Of a stretch of DNA of 64,000 nt, positions 44,131-56,100 are shown piece by piece. A program made the position numbers and the translations under genes. The notes under the pieces are model-generated. The model did not search any database. It saw nothing but the letters and a program-made list of their open reading frames with translations, and was not told where the DNA came from. Numbering within the stretch: the stretch's first letter is position 1; each line of letters begins with the position of its first letter. The DNA comes from Anisus vortex (taxonomy: Eukaryota; Mollusca; Gastropoda; Planorbidae), in contig OX421500.1 of NCBI GenBank assembly GCA_949126835.1, forward strand, positions 27,741,731 through 27,805,730, written 5' to 3'.

Positions 44131-47100
44131 CTTAATAAAAATATATGAAAATTTAATTTTAGCTCAGGTCATTTAAACTAAATTTAAAAAAAGACAAAAA
44201 AAAAAACAATTCAGACATTAAACATCACGTAAAGCGTCTGTGACATTGTCAGAAAATAGCCACAAGTGATAGCATGAGGAAATACTAACTTAGTAGAGCA
44301 AAATATTCTCAATAGTAAAAGGAAATTGTGAACAAATATTTTACTTTAGATCAGAAGACTACCCTTAAAGATGAGCTTTCTTTCAGTGAACAACATTAAT
44401 AATAATTAATAATAATATATATTGAATTATTATTATTTTGCCTATCAATTTAGAGCAATTATTAAAATATTCCTTTTCAGCAGTTTCCGTGGATACAGCA
44501 TACAAGGGGATTGAGTTGACAGCACAATGCCCAGCTGCCTTTACTTTACCCAACTCATGTCTGGTACCTACCCATCAGAGCCTGGCATGGCTCGGAGACA
44601 CCATCCGGTGCGACAAAAAACAACATGGCTTTTAACCTGGATGACCCCAAGATGATTGGAATGACCATTGGCAACAAAGCTGCCATTGTAGCACCACTTC
44701 TCCCTTGCTCAACAAATAAATCCTTCTCCTATTTGCCTCAAATATCATTTTAGAAATGTTGGACATAGCTAAGTCAAATTTAAAAAAAGATGCTGAAACA
44801 AAATTTTAAATGCTGAGCCCAATTGTCTAACTAAATCCATTGTTTTATCATATAATCAAACTAAATACTTACAATCCATTGTTTTATCATATAATCTACT
44901 TTGAAGACAGAATGTAAGAGGATGAAAAAGAAAATCTGATTGATCCAAGCACTAATGAAAGTCTCGGAACAGCATTCACAAGTTATTCAAAATTAAAACA
45001 GATCTGTTTCCATGCACATTTTTTAAGTGAATGTTTATGATCTTTTATAAACAGGTTATGTTATAACTATGTCTGTTTTGTCTTTAAAAGACACACAAAC
45101 AAATTAAGGAGTGGAAACATTTTTTCCCTGAGATAAAGGACAAAATGATTTAAGGAAAATTTTCTTACTTCATTAGTTTTTGTCTTAATACTTTCAGTTG
45201 ATCATTTTTCCTTTGAAGCATTTGTTTCAGGTTTTTAAACGGAACAGTTTGGCTGACTTTTTTTTCTAATTCCTGAAAGAAAAAAAAAATTACAATTTTG
45301 ATTTTAAAAATGTAATAAAGATTTTATATAACGTTTTCAACAATTTTACCATTTTTAAAACTGCAAGAAAACTGTAGGCATCAATAAGTCAGTACATTGG
45401 CTGGATGACTTTCTTTTTCTACAGTTACTGACACATTTACACAATGGTAGAGGCTGAACAAATGAACATTTACACAATGGTAGAGGCTGAACAAATGAAC
45501 ATTTACACAATGGTAGAGGCTGAACAAATGAACATTTACACAATGGTAGAGGATGAACAAATGAACATTTACACAATGGTAGAGGCTGAACAAATGAACA
45601 TTTACACAATGGTAGAGGCTGAACAAATGAACATCTTATTAGAACATAAAATAAAGGAACAATCATGTTAGATTAGGTTAGCAAAAATTCTTTACGGAAG
45701 TATTATATTTTAAAACAGTGGCGTAACTATGGAAAATGGTGCCAAAGGTAAACATTTGTGCCAATCTAGAATGTTGGTTTTCATTTATTAGTAAACAGAC
45801 CTATTTATGTTGTGATGAAATCATTGTCGTTCTTACATTGAAATTATAGAAGATTTTTTATCCTAGCAAATTAACTAATTCTCGTCTGCTAATATTTGAT
45901 CAAATATTATTTTTTAAGGATAATTTCTGAGCCATTTTACCCAGGGCTTCCACTGCCTCTGCCACCCTCTAGTTTAAAAAAATTGTAACAATCACATATT
46001 GAGAAAAATAAACAGATGCAAGCAAGGATTATATTGTACCGTGTGAATTATTGGTTGTTTAGCCGAGGAGGTTGTGGGGAAGGGGGCTAGCTTCAGATGA
46101 ATTAAGGACCTGATGTATTAATTGTTAATTTCTCATATCCCCCTGCATTGCTAGATATATTTTACCCTGCTCTGTCTGCTATAGAGTCCTTTCACAGTTA
46201 GTGAAATATGTGGTCTATTTAAAATAATCACAATATATATATATATATTTAAGTAAAATACGAGATTGATAAAAGAACTATAAATTAAGTGCTATGGACA
46301 TTGAGAACCTATTACTTTACAGAGTAAAAAAAAATTGTTTGTAGAACAAAATGAAATGTTGAAAAAAAAATTTGCTTCCACATAAGTAAATGTAAAGTAA
46401 TTTTGTCAGACCAATTCGATCCATAGGTCTACCAGTTTCTGCAGCCATGGCACACTAGAGGATTGTGTTGACAGCACATTGCCCATCCAGCTTTACTATT
46501 TACCAACTAATGTCAGGTACCCATTAGAGCTGGCTAGACTAAGGTAAACCCTCCAGACCTGTAAAAAAAATGCTGGCCTACACCAGGATTTGAACCAGGG
46601 ACATTCTGTGTGCCAACCAGGGACATTCTGTGTGCCAACCAGGGACATTCTGTGTGCCAACCAGGGACATTCTGTGTGCCAACCAGGGACATTCTGTGTG
46701 TGCCAACCAGGGACATTCTGTGTGCCAACCAGGGACATTCTGTGTGCCAACCAGGGACATTCTGTGTGCCAACCAGGGACATTCTGTGTGCCAACCAGGG
46801 ACATTCTGTGTGCCAACCAGGGACATTCTGTGTGCCAACCAGGGACATTCTGTGTGCCAACCAGGGACATTCTGTGTGCCTGCCAAACATACTGTCTCAT
46901 GACCACCACATACCTCTTTTTTTTTTTTTACAGGTTTTTAAAATTTTGTTTACAGACCACTAAAAAAAATCCTGGCTTGTTTCATACTTAGTAAATATTT
47001 CTACAAGTTAAAACATTCAGGATTTCACAGATACATATTTAAAAAGAATAGTTTAATTTTTGTATAAGCTAATATTTAGCTATGAAGGGTTATTCCCCTT

Positions 47101-50100
47101 CACTGGGACATAGATAACCAATGTTATTTTGTTTGTGACTCTTGGAAGTCAATGGCTGAGGAATTGATGAGGAAGGGGGCAACAACTCTTACACATTTCA
47201 GTCCTGCTTCAATATAGTAAGTTAAATGTATGGGACAGCAGTTGTGTGGGCCTTACTTGAACACAATAGGTAAAGTGCTTGGGACAGCAGATGTTAAGGC
47301 TTTTGATCCTTACTTGAACACACTAAATGAATAGTCTGGGATGACAGGTGGCAATGTGTTTGATCCTTACTTGAACACACTAAATGAATAGTCTGGGATG
47401 ACAGGTGACAAAGGTGTTTGAACCTTACTTCATAGTTAATAGTCCATTTATTGAATTTACCTTTTCTGCTAGCTCCAGCATTTCTCTTATTCTAAGAAGT
47501 TCATGTTTTGTATCTGCTATTTCTTTCTCAGAAAACGGGTTTGACCTCTTACGTTCCTGAAACATTATTTATCAACATATATAAATACAGTGAGTATATT
47601 TATCTATCTATATATATATATTTCTATATGTTCATTCTCTATAGACTCCTAAGCCATTTGACTAATTGCATCATTTAGAAACTCACTCCCCGAATTTCTT
47701 TTCATTATATTATAAATGCAGCAGAATTAATTGATTTTGAGGCCAACAATGCTAATTCATATAAAGCATACACAATATGTGACCATTTACTTTCATTTAT
47801 ATGTGTTTTACCATACACTGTGCATACTCTTGCTTTCTAATGCTCATAATTAAAAAAATACGCCAGAATATTTGTTTTGAGAGTTTTTTGGCCCTCGTAC
47901 TTAAGATTTAAAAATACTGGCATATGTCATTATGTCTATCTGGCATATGTCAATCTGGCATATGTCATTATGTCTATCTGGCATATGTCATTATGTCTAT
48001 CTAATCGTAAGGTTGTATAGCCAATCACAAGTCCTCTGCTTTTTTTGTTATTTACTAGACTATTACATGCTTACTTCATTTTAAAGTAATTATTAAATAC
48101 TTTAATTACCGATAAATGAATGGTTTATTTTAATATTAAATAAGCCACGTAACTATGGAGAAAATTCCAGAGTTTTCCAGAATGACACTTTTATGAACAA
48201 TATATAGTAAGGCTATACTATACATACTCAAAATTATTTTTTTTAATATTTAAGGCAATCACAATTTACAGAATCAATTGGAATTGTCATTCATTTCTCC
48301 CCTAAATAATTACTAGTTTATAAATAATATCACAGTTATAGTGCCATTAGTGAATTCAAAAAAAATATTAACCTTTTCAAAATTTGCTTTTTTAAAAGTA
48401 TAACACACTGACATAGGAAAAAAATCAACCCCCAGCCTAAATGAAAATAATATCAAGAAATAATTTTTATGTCATCAACTAAATAAAAAATGAGTATGTT
48501 TTAATATACAGTGAATATCTATAAAAAATGGATGTTTAAAAAAAGTAATTAAAAATGTGTATTGATTAAAAAAAAACTGTTTAGAAAGTGATCATTTAAA
48601 ATTGAAGTGATTAAAAAAAAGTGAATAGTTTAAAATGTCAATTGTCTGCAAAGTTACCTGCTCCAACTGCAACTGAAGTTCATCCATTTGTCTACTCAGT
48701 TTAGATATTTCTTCAGGTGTTGAACCAGGCTGTGGAATTAAAGATAACCATAAAAAAACTAAACATCCAGGTTTTACTGCTATATATTTAAAGGTTACTA
48801 AACACTGGTATTCTTTTTAATTAATTGTCTCCTAGTTTTAATGCTACACATTTTTTTTTAATTCTTTTTCTCATTATGAGTGAGAAAACATAAAACTAAA
48901 ACAAAGCAGTTTAAAACAAACTTACTCTAGAGCCTTTCTCTCTCAGTTCAGATTGAAGACGCTCCAAGTCAGATGTTAATGATTTAGTTCTTTGATAGTT
49001 ACTTGTAAACTAAGGAAATAGTAGAAGCAAAAAAAAATAAAAAATTAAAACATCTCCTACAGAAAATCTGTAATGCTTTTTTTTTTGTTGGCTTAGCTGA
49101 TCTATAAAATTGCAGTATCTATAAAAAAACAAAACAAAAAAAAAAGATATTATCTTATTTTATGCCCCAATAACTTGAAGAGATAAAAATAAAGACATAC
49201 AAAACTACAACAGTACAAGGGAACAAACCTAAGCTGCAATTTGTATTATACAACAGTACAAGGTGTAGTGATAACTTGTGTATCGGTATTTGGACACTGA
49301 ATGTTTCGTTAATTAGAGTTAAGATTTGTGTCCACTTCCTGTGTTTTTATTTTTGGATGCACGTTGTCTTCCTGTCCCTCACGATTGAAGGCTAATCGTA
49401 TGGTTCAAGTAATTATTAAATAAATAATCCTGTACAGCATTTTGGTCTATTGTGTTCATAAATAATCATAAACCATTTCATTACATGGTGTCAGAAGTAT
49501 TATGGCTAAATTCCACCCGCCAGAGCAATTCGACTTCAGTTCGCCTACGAAGTGGCCCGAGTGGAGAGAACGGTTCTTAAGATTCAGAATGGCCACTAAG
49601 CTAGGCAAGGAAGAAGGCTCAGTACAAGTAAGCAGCCTTATCTATGCAATGGGGGCAGATGCTGAAAAAATTTATTCTACGTTTACTTTCGAGGCTGGTC
49701 AATCCAGGCCTGAAGAAAACTTTGAATTAATACTAAGCAAATTCAATAGTTACTTTACACCCAAACGAAATATCATACATGAGAGAGCCAAATTTTACAC
49801 CTGTAGCCAAAAGGAAGGCGAAAGTGTAGAACAATATATACGAACACTGTATGAATTAGCAGCCTATTGTGAGTTCTCTGATAAAAGCGACAGTATCAGA
49901 GATCGACTCGTACTGGGACTCACAGATAGGGAGATCTCACAAAAACTGCAGCTGCAGAGAGACCTGACTTTGGATGCTGCTGTTGAAATAGCTAGGCACT
50001 ATGAGATGGTGAAGGGACAATTGTTGGACCAGCGAGGTTTGTCAACGGACTCAGTCAGGTTTGGCGCTCCGCGTCGCCAGACTTATTCACAATCGATCGG

Positions 50101-53100
50101 TGGGAAGGGAGAAGGAAGTGCAAGGAGGGAAAGTACAGGAAATACTTTCGTCTCACATAAAGGAGAATCAGCCAACTTTGTTAAGAAATGTGGAAATTGT
50201 GGACAATCCCATTACAAGACAGCCTGTCCAGCAAAGGGCAAGTCGTGTCGCCACTGTGGTAAATTAGGTCATTTCATCTCAGTGTGTCGTCAGCGAAAGC
50301 AACATCGTGACGTTCACAGTATTATGCATCATGACACAGTTACCCAGTCATACACATTTGACTCAATATTGTCAACAGTTGCAGAGCCACCATGGAGAGT
50401 GACAGTTAACATTCACAATCTACCAATTAACTTTAAAATTGACACAGGTGCTGATGTTAGTGTTATTTCCAGAGCTACTTATAACAAGATAAGCCCTAGT
50501 CCTAAACTAACTCATTCTACTGCAACTCTGCGAAGTCCTGGTGGTTTCTTACAGAACTTGGGAGAATTTACTGCTCCAGCTACATTCCAAAACAAAAAGT
50601 TTCAAATTCGTCTATTTGTTATTAATGAGGAGACTGACAGTCTTTTGGGTAGAGGCGTAGCTAAGGCCCTGGGTCTTGTGCAGAAAAATATCAATGAAAT
50701 CGGAGCAGCAGTTCCTCTTGACTTATCTACACACATAAAGTGCACTCCGGTTACCATTAAAATTCGCAAAGATGCTGAGCCATACAGCTTACCTACAGCA
50801 AGGAGAGTGCCAATACCTCTTATTGACAAGGTCATGGTTGAACTACAACGGATGGAAAAAGCAGGCGTAATAGAACCTATTACCGAAGCAACAGATTGGT
50901 GTGCTCCAATGGTACCAGTCTTAAAGAAGAATGGATCAATTCGTATTTGTACAGACTTTAAGAAGCTCAATTCTGCAGTGAAGCGGGAACGCTATGTGCT
51001 TCCTGTATTAGATGATATACTACACAAGCTTCAAGGTGCAACAGTATTCTCAAAATTGGATGCAGCTTCCGGATTTTGGCAAATTCCTTTAGACAGTTCC
51101 ACTGCAAAGCTGACTACCTTTATAACACCTTTTGGTCGATACTATTATAAAAGGCTACCATTTGGCATCACAAGTGCACCTGAGATTTTCCAGAGGGTGA
51201 TGGAAAACATTCTGGAAAAAGAGCAAAACGTAATTTGCTATTTTGATGATGTTCTTGTCTTGAGTAAAACAGAGAAAGAACATGAAAAACACTTGTCAGC
51301 AGTTCTAAAAAGGCTGAATGAAGTGAATCTTCAACTAAACCAAGAAAAGTGTGAGTACAGAAAGAAGGAAATTGATTTCCTGGGCCATCGCATCAGTAAG
51401 GATGGTATAAGCCCAGATCCTATCAAGGTTTCTGCTATTATTGACATGCCAGAGCCACAAGATGTTGAGGAGTTACGTCGCCTACTTGGCATGGTAAACT
51501 TCATGGGCAAATACATTCCAAACATATCCACAATTCTTCGTCCTCTGACACAATTGTTGGAGAAGAAAAACCATTGGACATGGGGATCATCTCAAATAAA
51601 TGCACTTACACAGGTAAAGAAAATGCTCACATCTACACCAACACTTGCATTCTTTGACATTTTAAGGCCATGTGTTGTAAGCGTTGATGCAAGTTCCTAT
51701 GGAATTGGTGGAGTGCTTCTTCAAGAATGTGATGGTAAACTCAAACCTGTGGTTTTCTGCTCACGTACCCTGACTCCAGCAGAAAAGAATTACGCGCAGA
51801 TAGAAAAAGAACTTTTGGCAGCAGTATGGACTTGTGAAAAGCTTCAAAAGTACCTCATGGGACTACCATCATTCACATTACAGACTGATCACAAGCCACT
51901 GATATCTTTGATCAATGTTCGAGACCTGCAAGACACACCAATACGTTGCCAGAGAATGCTTATAAGGCTCATGCGCTTTAATGTTCATGCTACTTACATA
52001 CCAGGCGTACAACTTATCATTGCTGATACACTGTCGCGCAGCCCACAACAAGTAAACGTTGGGTTGGACAAAGAAGTGGATCGCCTCATTCAGGATATTG
52101 ACTCTCATATAGACTCAGTTCGAATGTCTTGGCCGGCGTCCGATGCGAAACTTTTACAGTTTGCAAGTGAATCAGAGAAAGACCCTATCATTAATACTGC
52201 CATCAAGTACACTGAAAATGGCTGGCCTAAATATGTGAAAAATATTGAACAATATCTCAAGGATTTCTACAATGTGCGCTTTGAACTGAGCGTTCATCAA
52301 GGCATGCTTATCAGAGGTTCCCAAATAGTAGTACCAAGGTCACTTAGAGCAGAAATTCTAAGCAGAATCCATGATGGTCATTTGGGCATTACAAAATGTC
52401 GGGAGAGAGCGAAACAGTCTGTATGGTGGCCTGGAATTAGCGGCGAAATCCAGCAGCTCGTTTCTTCTTGCCAACATTGTGAACAGAAGATGCCAACTTT
52501 CCGAAGAGAGCCCATCATGTCAACACCACTTCCCAGCAGACCATTTCAGATGATCGGTGCTGACATTTGTGACTTCAAAGGTCAGAATTATCTCGTAGTG
52601 GTTGATTACTACTCGAAATATCTGGAGATCTTGCCACTTTCTAGCATGACCTCAGGGGTCGTCATTACTAAATTTAAATCCATTTTTGCACATCATGGAA
52701 TCCCGGAATCACTAGTCACTGATAACGGTCGCCAATTTACTTCCAGAGAATTCCAAACGTTTTCAGAAGAGTGGAATTTCCTGCACGTTACTAGTTCGCC
52801 ATACTATGCCCAAAGCAACGGTGAGGCAGAACGAGCAGTGCAGGAAGCGAAGAAAATATTAAGTCAAGCAGACTTTTTTCTAGCTTTAATGAACTACAGA
52901 TCATCACCAACTACAGCCACAGGGTATAGTCCCGCTGAGTTAGTGATGGGTCGTAAAATCAGAACTATCCTACCAACATTGCCAGTCAATCTCTCTCCAA
53001 AAATCATAGAAAGAAAGTCTATTCTTGGAAAGGACGAAGGAAGGAAAAGGGCAAATCAGATCTACTATAACAGACGTCATGGTACTAGAAAGCTTCCACC

Positions 53101-56100
53101 TTTAGAGCCAGGTACCAAGGTCTTACAGAAACTAGACCATGAGCGACAATGGACAAATCCAGCCACTGTAATCAGGAGCGTGGCTCCCAGATCATATCTA
53201 ATCAAGACTTCTTTTGGGACTTTCCGTAGGAACAGAAAACACTTACGTCCAACATCAACATTTGTTCCTACCTCTATCGGTTCCCTACCTGACAAGGACG
53301 ATGCCATTGTTACTGAACAACAGAATGGCATGCCTCAACCTCAAGGAGATCCAGGTTTTACCAACCCTCAAGAACCGGATAATAACACTACTGAAACCCA
53401 CCTTGAAACCCAAGAGCAGGCGCATGGCCCACCTGTTGGCTCTACGGTTTTGACAACTCGGTCTGGACGTATCATTAATCCACCTGCCAGATATCGGAAT
53501 GACTAAACGTAAAAGGGGGAGATGTAGTGATAACTTGTGTATCGGTATTTGGACACTGAATGTTTCGTTAATTAGAGTTAAGATTTGTGTCCACTTCCTG
53601 TGTTTTTATTTTTGGATGCACGTTGTCTTCCTGTCCCTCACGATTGAAGGCTAATCGTATGGTTCAAGTAATTATTAAATAAATAATCCTGTACAGCATT
53701 TTGGTCTATTGTGTTCATAAATAATCATAAACCATTTCATTACACAAGGGAAGAAACCTAAGATGCAATTTGTATTATACAACAGTACAAGGGAACAAAC
53801 CTAAACTGCAATTTGTATTATACAACAGTACAAGGGAACAAACCTAAACTGCATTTTGTATTATACAACAGTACAAGGGAACAAACCTAAACTGCAATTT
53901 GTATTATACAACAGTACAAGGCAACAAACCTAAACTGCATTTTGTATTATACAACAGTACAAGGGAACAAACCTAAACTGCATTTTGTATTATACAACAG
54001 TACAAAGGAACAAACCTAAACTGCATTTTGTATTATACAACAGTACAATGGAACAAACCTAAACTGCAATTTGTATTATACAACAGTACAAGGGAAGAAA
54101 CCTAAACTGCAATTTGTATTACACAACAGTACAAGGGAACAAACCTAAACTGCAATTTGTATTATACAACAGTACAAGGGAAGAAACCTAAACTGCAATT
54201 TGTATTACACAACAGTACAAGGGAACAAACCTAAACTGCAAATTGTATTACACAACAGTACAAGGGAACAAACCTTAACTGCAATTTGTATTATACAACA
54301 GTACAAGGGAAGAAACCTAAACTGCATTTTGTATTATACAACAGTACAAGGGAACAAACCTAAACTGCAATTTGTATTATACAACAGTACAAAGGAACAA
54401 ACCTAAACTGCATTTTGTATTATACAACAGTACAAGGGAACAAACCTAAACTGCATTTTGTATTATGAGAATACAAACAAAAAATAGACTTCAGGAACAA
54501 TATTACAATATACCAATATATTTCAATGAAACTAAGTCAGAATCAAACAGTCAATTTGAAAGAGAAAAAAAAAAAGTTAATAACAGACCAACGAAGAAAA
54601 CACACAAGGCTTTAATAAAATCAATAACAAAAAAAATAAACAACATATGATTTGAACAAACCAAAAAACAAACAACATAGATGCGAAAAAAAAAAAATGA
54701 TTACTTATTAAAAAAGTAAAAAAAAAAACAACTCACCTCTTTGTCAAACTTTGAAAGTTTTTGTAACAGCATTTCATTCTCTGACTGTAACTCATCAATT
54801 TTCTATGACAAACAACAGAAGAGATAAAAACTTAGTTTTTGAAGGCTACTTTTTTCTGGACAACAACAACTGGACTTGCTGTTTGCAATTAAAAACCTTG
54901 GTCTCACCATGTTTAAAAGTTGTGTTAAGCCAGTGTCGTTGATAGGCATCAGTTTTTTGGCTGAGAAGTCTTTTTCTTTTTTGGCCCCAGAAAATTCACG
55001 CTCCTCAAATTCCCTGATTTGTTCTAGAAGTTCCCTGATGAATAAAGTACAGTTGTCAGTATAGTGGATATTTATATATACAACTTTTGTTACACATTTT
55101 GTGATGCTTATGTTGTTGTTTTTTTTGTTTTTTGTTTTTATTTAACAAGAATAATTTCATCAAGTGATAGTGAATGTTATGAAAAAATTGAATGTAATCT
55201 TAAAGTTAAACTTTAGGAGAAAACAATGAACAAAACAAACAAGCAACTTAATTACTAAACCCAACTAAATATGTTGTGGCATTTAGCCTTATTGGGTAGG
55301 GCAAAAGGTCATTCAGCTTTATTTTTGTTTAATTGTTACTAACATTTGCCCCACAGATTTCCCTGCTGGTTCAAGGAATTTTTAACTTAATTCATAAAGG
55401 AAGAATTCTAAAATGTTAAGTGAGAGATCAAAAGTAAAAAAAAAAGGTTTTAATGTATTCAAAAAGCTATCTGATATCCTTAGCAGCATTGACTACTTTC
55501 TGATAATAGCAAGGCAATTTAAGTTTATTCTTATATCCTTAGTAGCATTGACTACTTTCTGATAATAGCAAGGGAGTTTAAGGTTATTCTTATATCCTTA
55601 GTAGCATTGACTACTTTCTGATAATAGCAAGGGAGTTTAAGGTTATTCTTATATCCTTAGTAGCATTGACTACTTTCTGATAATAGCAAGGGAGTTTAAG
55701 TTTATTCTTATATCCTTAGTAGCATTGACTACTTTCTGATAATAGCAAGGGAGTTTAAGGTTATTCTTATATCCTTAGTAGCATTGACTACTTTCTGATA
55801 ATAGCAAGGGAGTTTAAGGTTATTCTTATATCCTTAGTAGCATTGACTACTTTCTGATAATAGCAAGGGAGTTTAAGGTTATTCTTATATCCTTAGTAGC
55901 ATTGACTACTTTCTGATAATAGCAAGGGAGTTTAAGTTTATTGTTACTGTCACGTATTGTTCTCTCTATGTTTGCTTTTTTGACCTCATATAGTTGTACT
56001 TAATTACGTTGGTCTTTATTGGGCTAGTAGTCTGAAAAATAAAATTTGATATTAAAACTAAATAAAGCAACATTCCCACAGATAACATTAATACCATTAA

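Larger units (their letters stand above)
49264..53744 (+). mobile_element. Intact Ty3/Gypsy retrotransposon (mag-like), 4,481 bp, in LZTFL1 intron 4
   Basis: Order: 222-bp 5' LTR, tRNA-Leu primer site, one 1,334-aa gag-pol ORF, polypurine tract, 222-bp 3' LTR. The LTRs start TGTAGTG and end ATTACA. I find no difference between the two LTRs by eye, and a 5-bp CAAGG duplication flanks the element. The single-frame gag-pol, zinc knuckles and tRNA-Leu primer resemble the mag/SURL (C-clade) group; this clade call is tentative. It lies antisense to LZTFL1 and inside a 43-bp minisatellite. No env-like ORF is present. Confidence 0.96.

Noticed and set aside
45355..45671. Repetitive peptide frames (MVEAEQMNIYT and its reverse-strand counterpart)
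   Set aside because: A 33-bp repeat is a multiple of three, so open frames are expected. It is intronic, and there is no start, splice or homology support.
46496..46991. Open frames on both strands over the 22-bp array (up to 137 codons)
   Set aside because: Several frames on both strands stay open at once because of the repeat; the array lies in an intron of LZTFL1 and derives from a SINE.
50602..53331. Minus-strand and alternate-frame open frames within the Gypsy element
   Set aside because: Shadows of the gag-pol ORF; no motifs of their own.
54751..55064. Plus-strand frames of 62-63 codons
   Set aside because: They lie opposite LZTFL1 exons 3 and 4 and have no similarity of their own.
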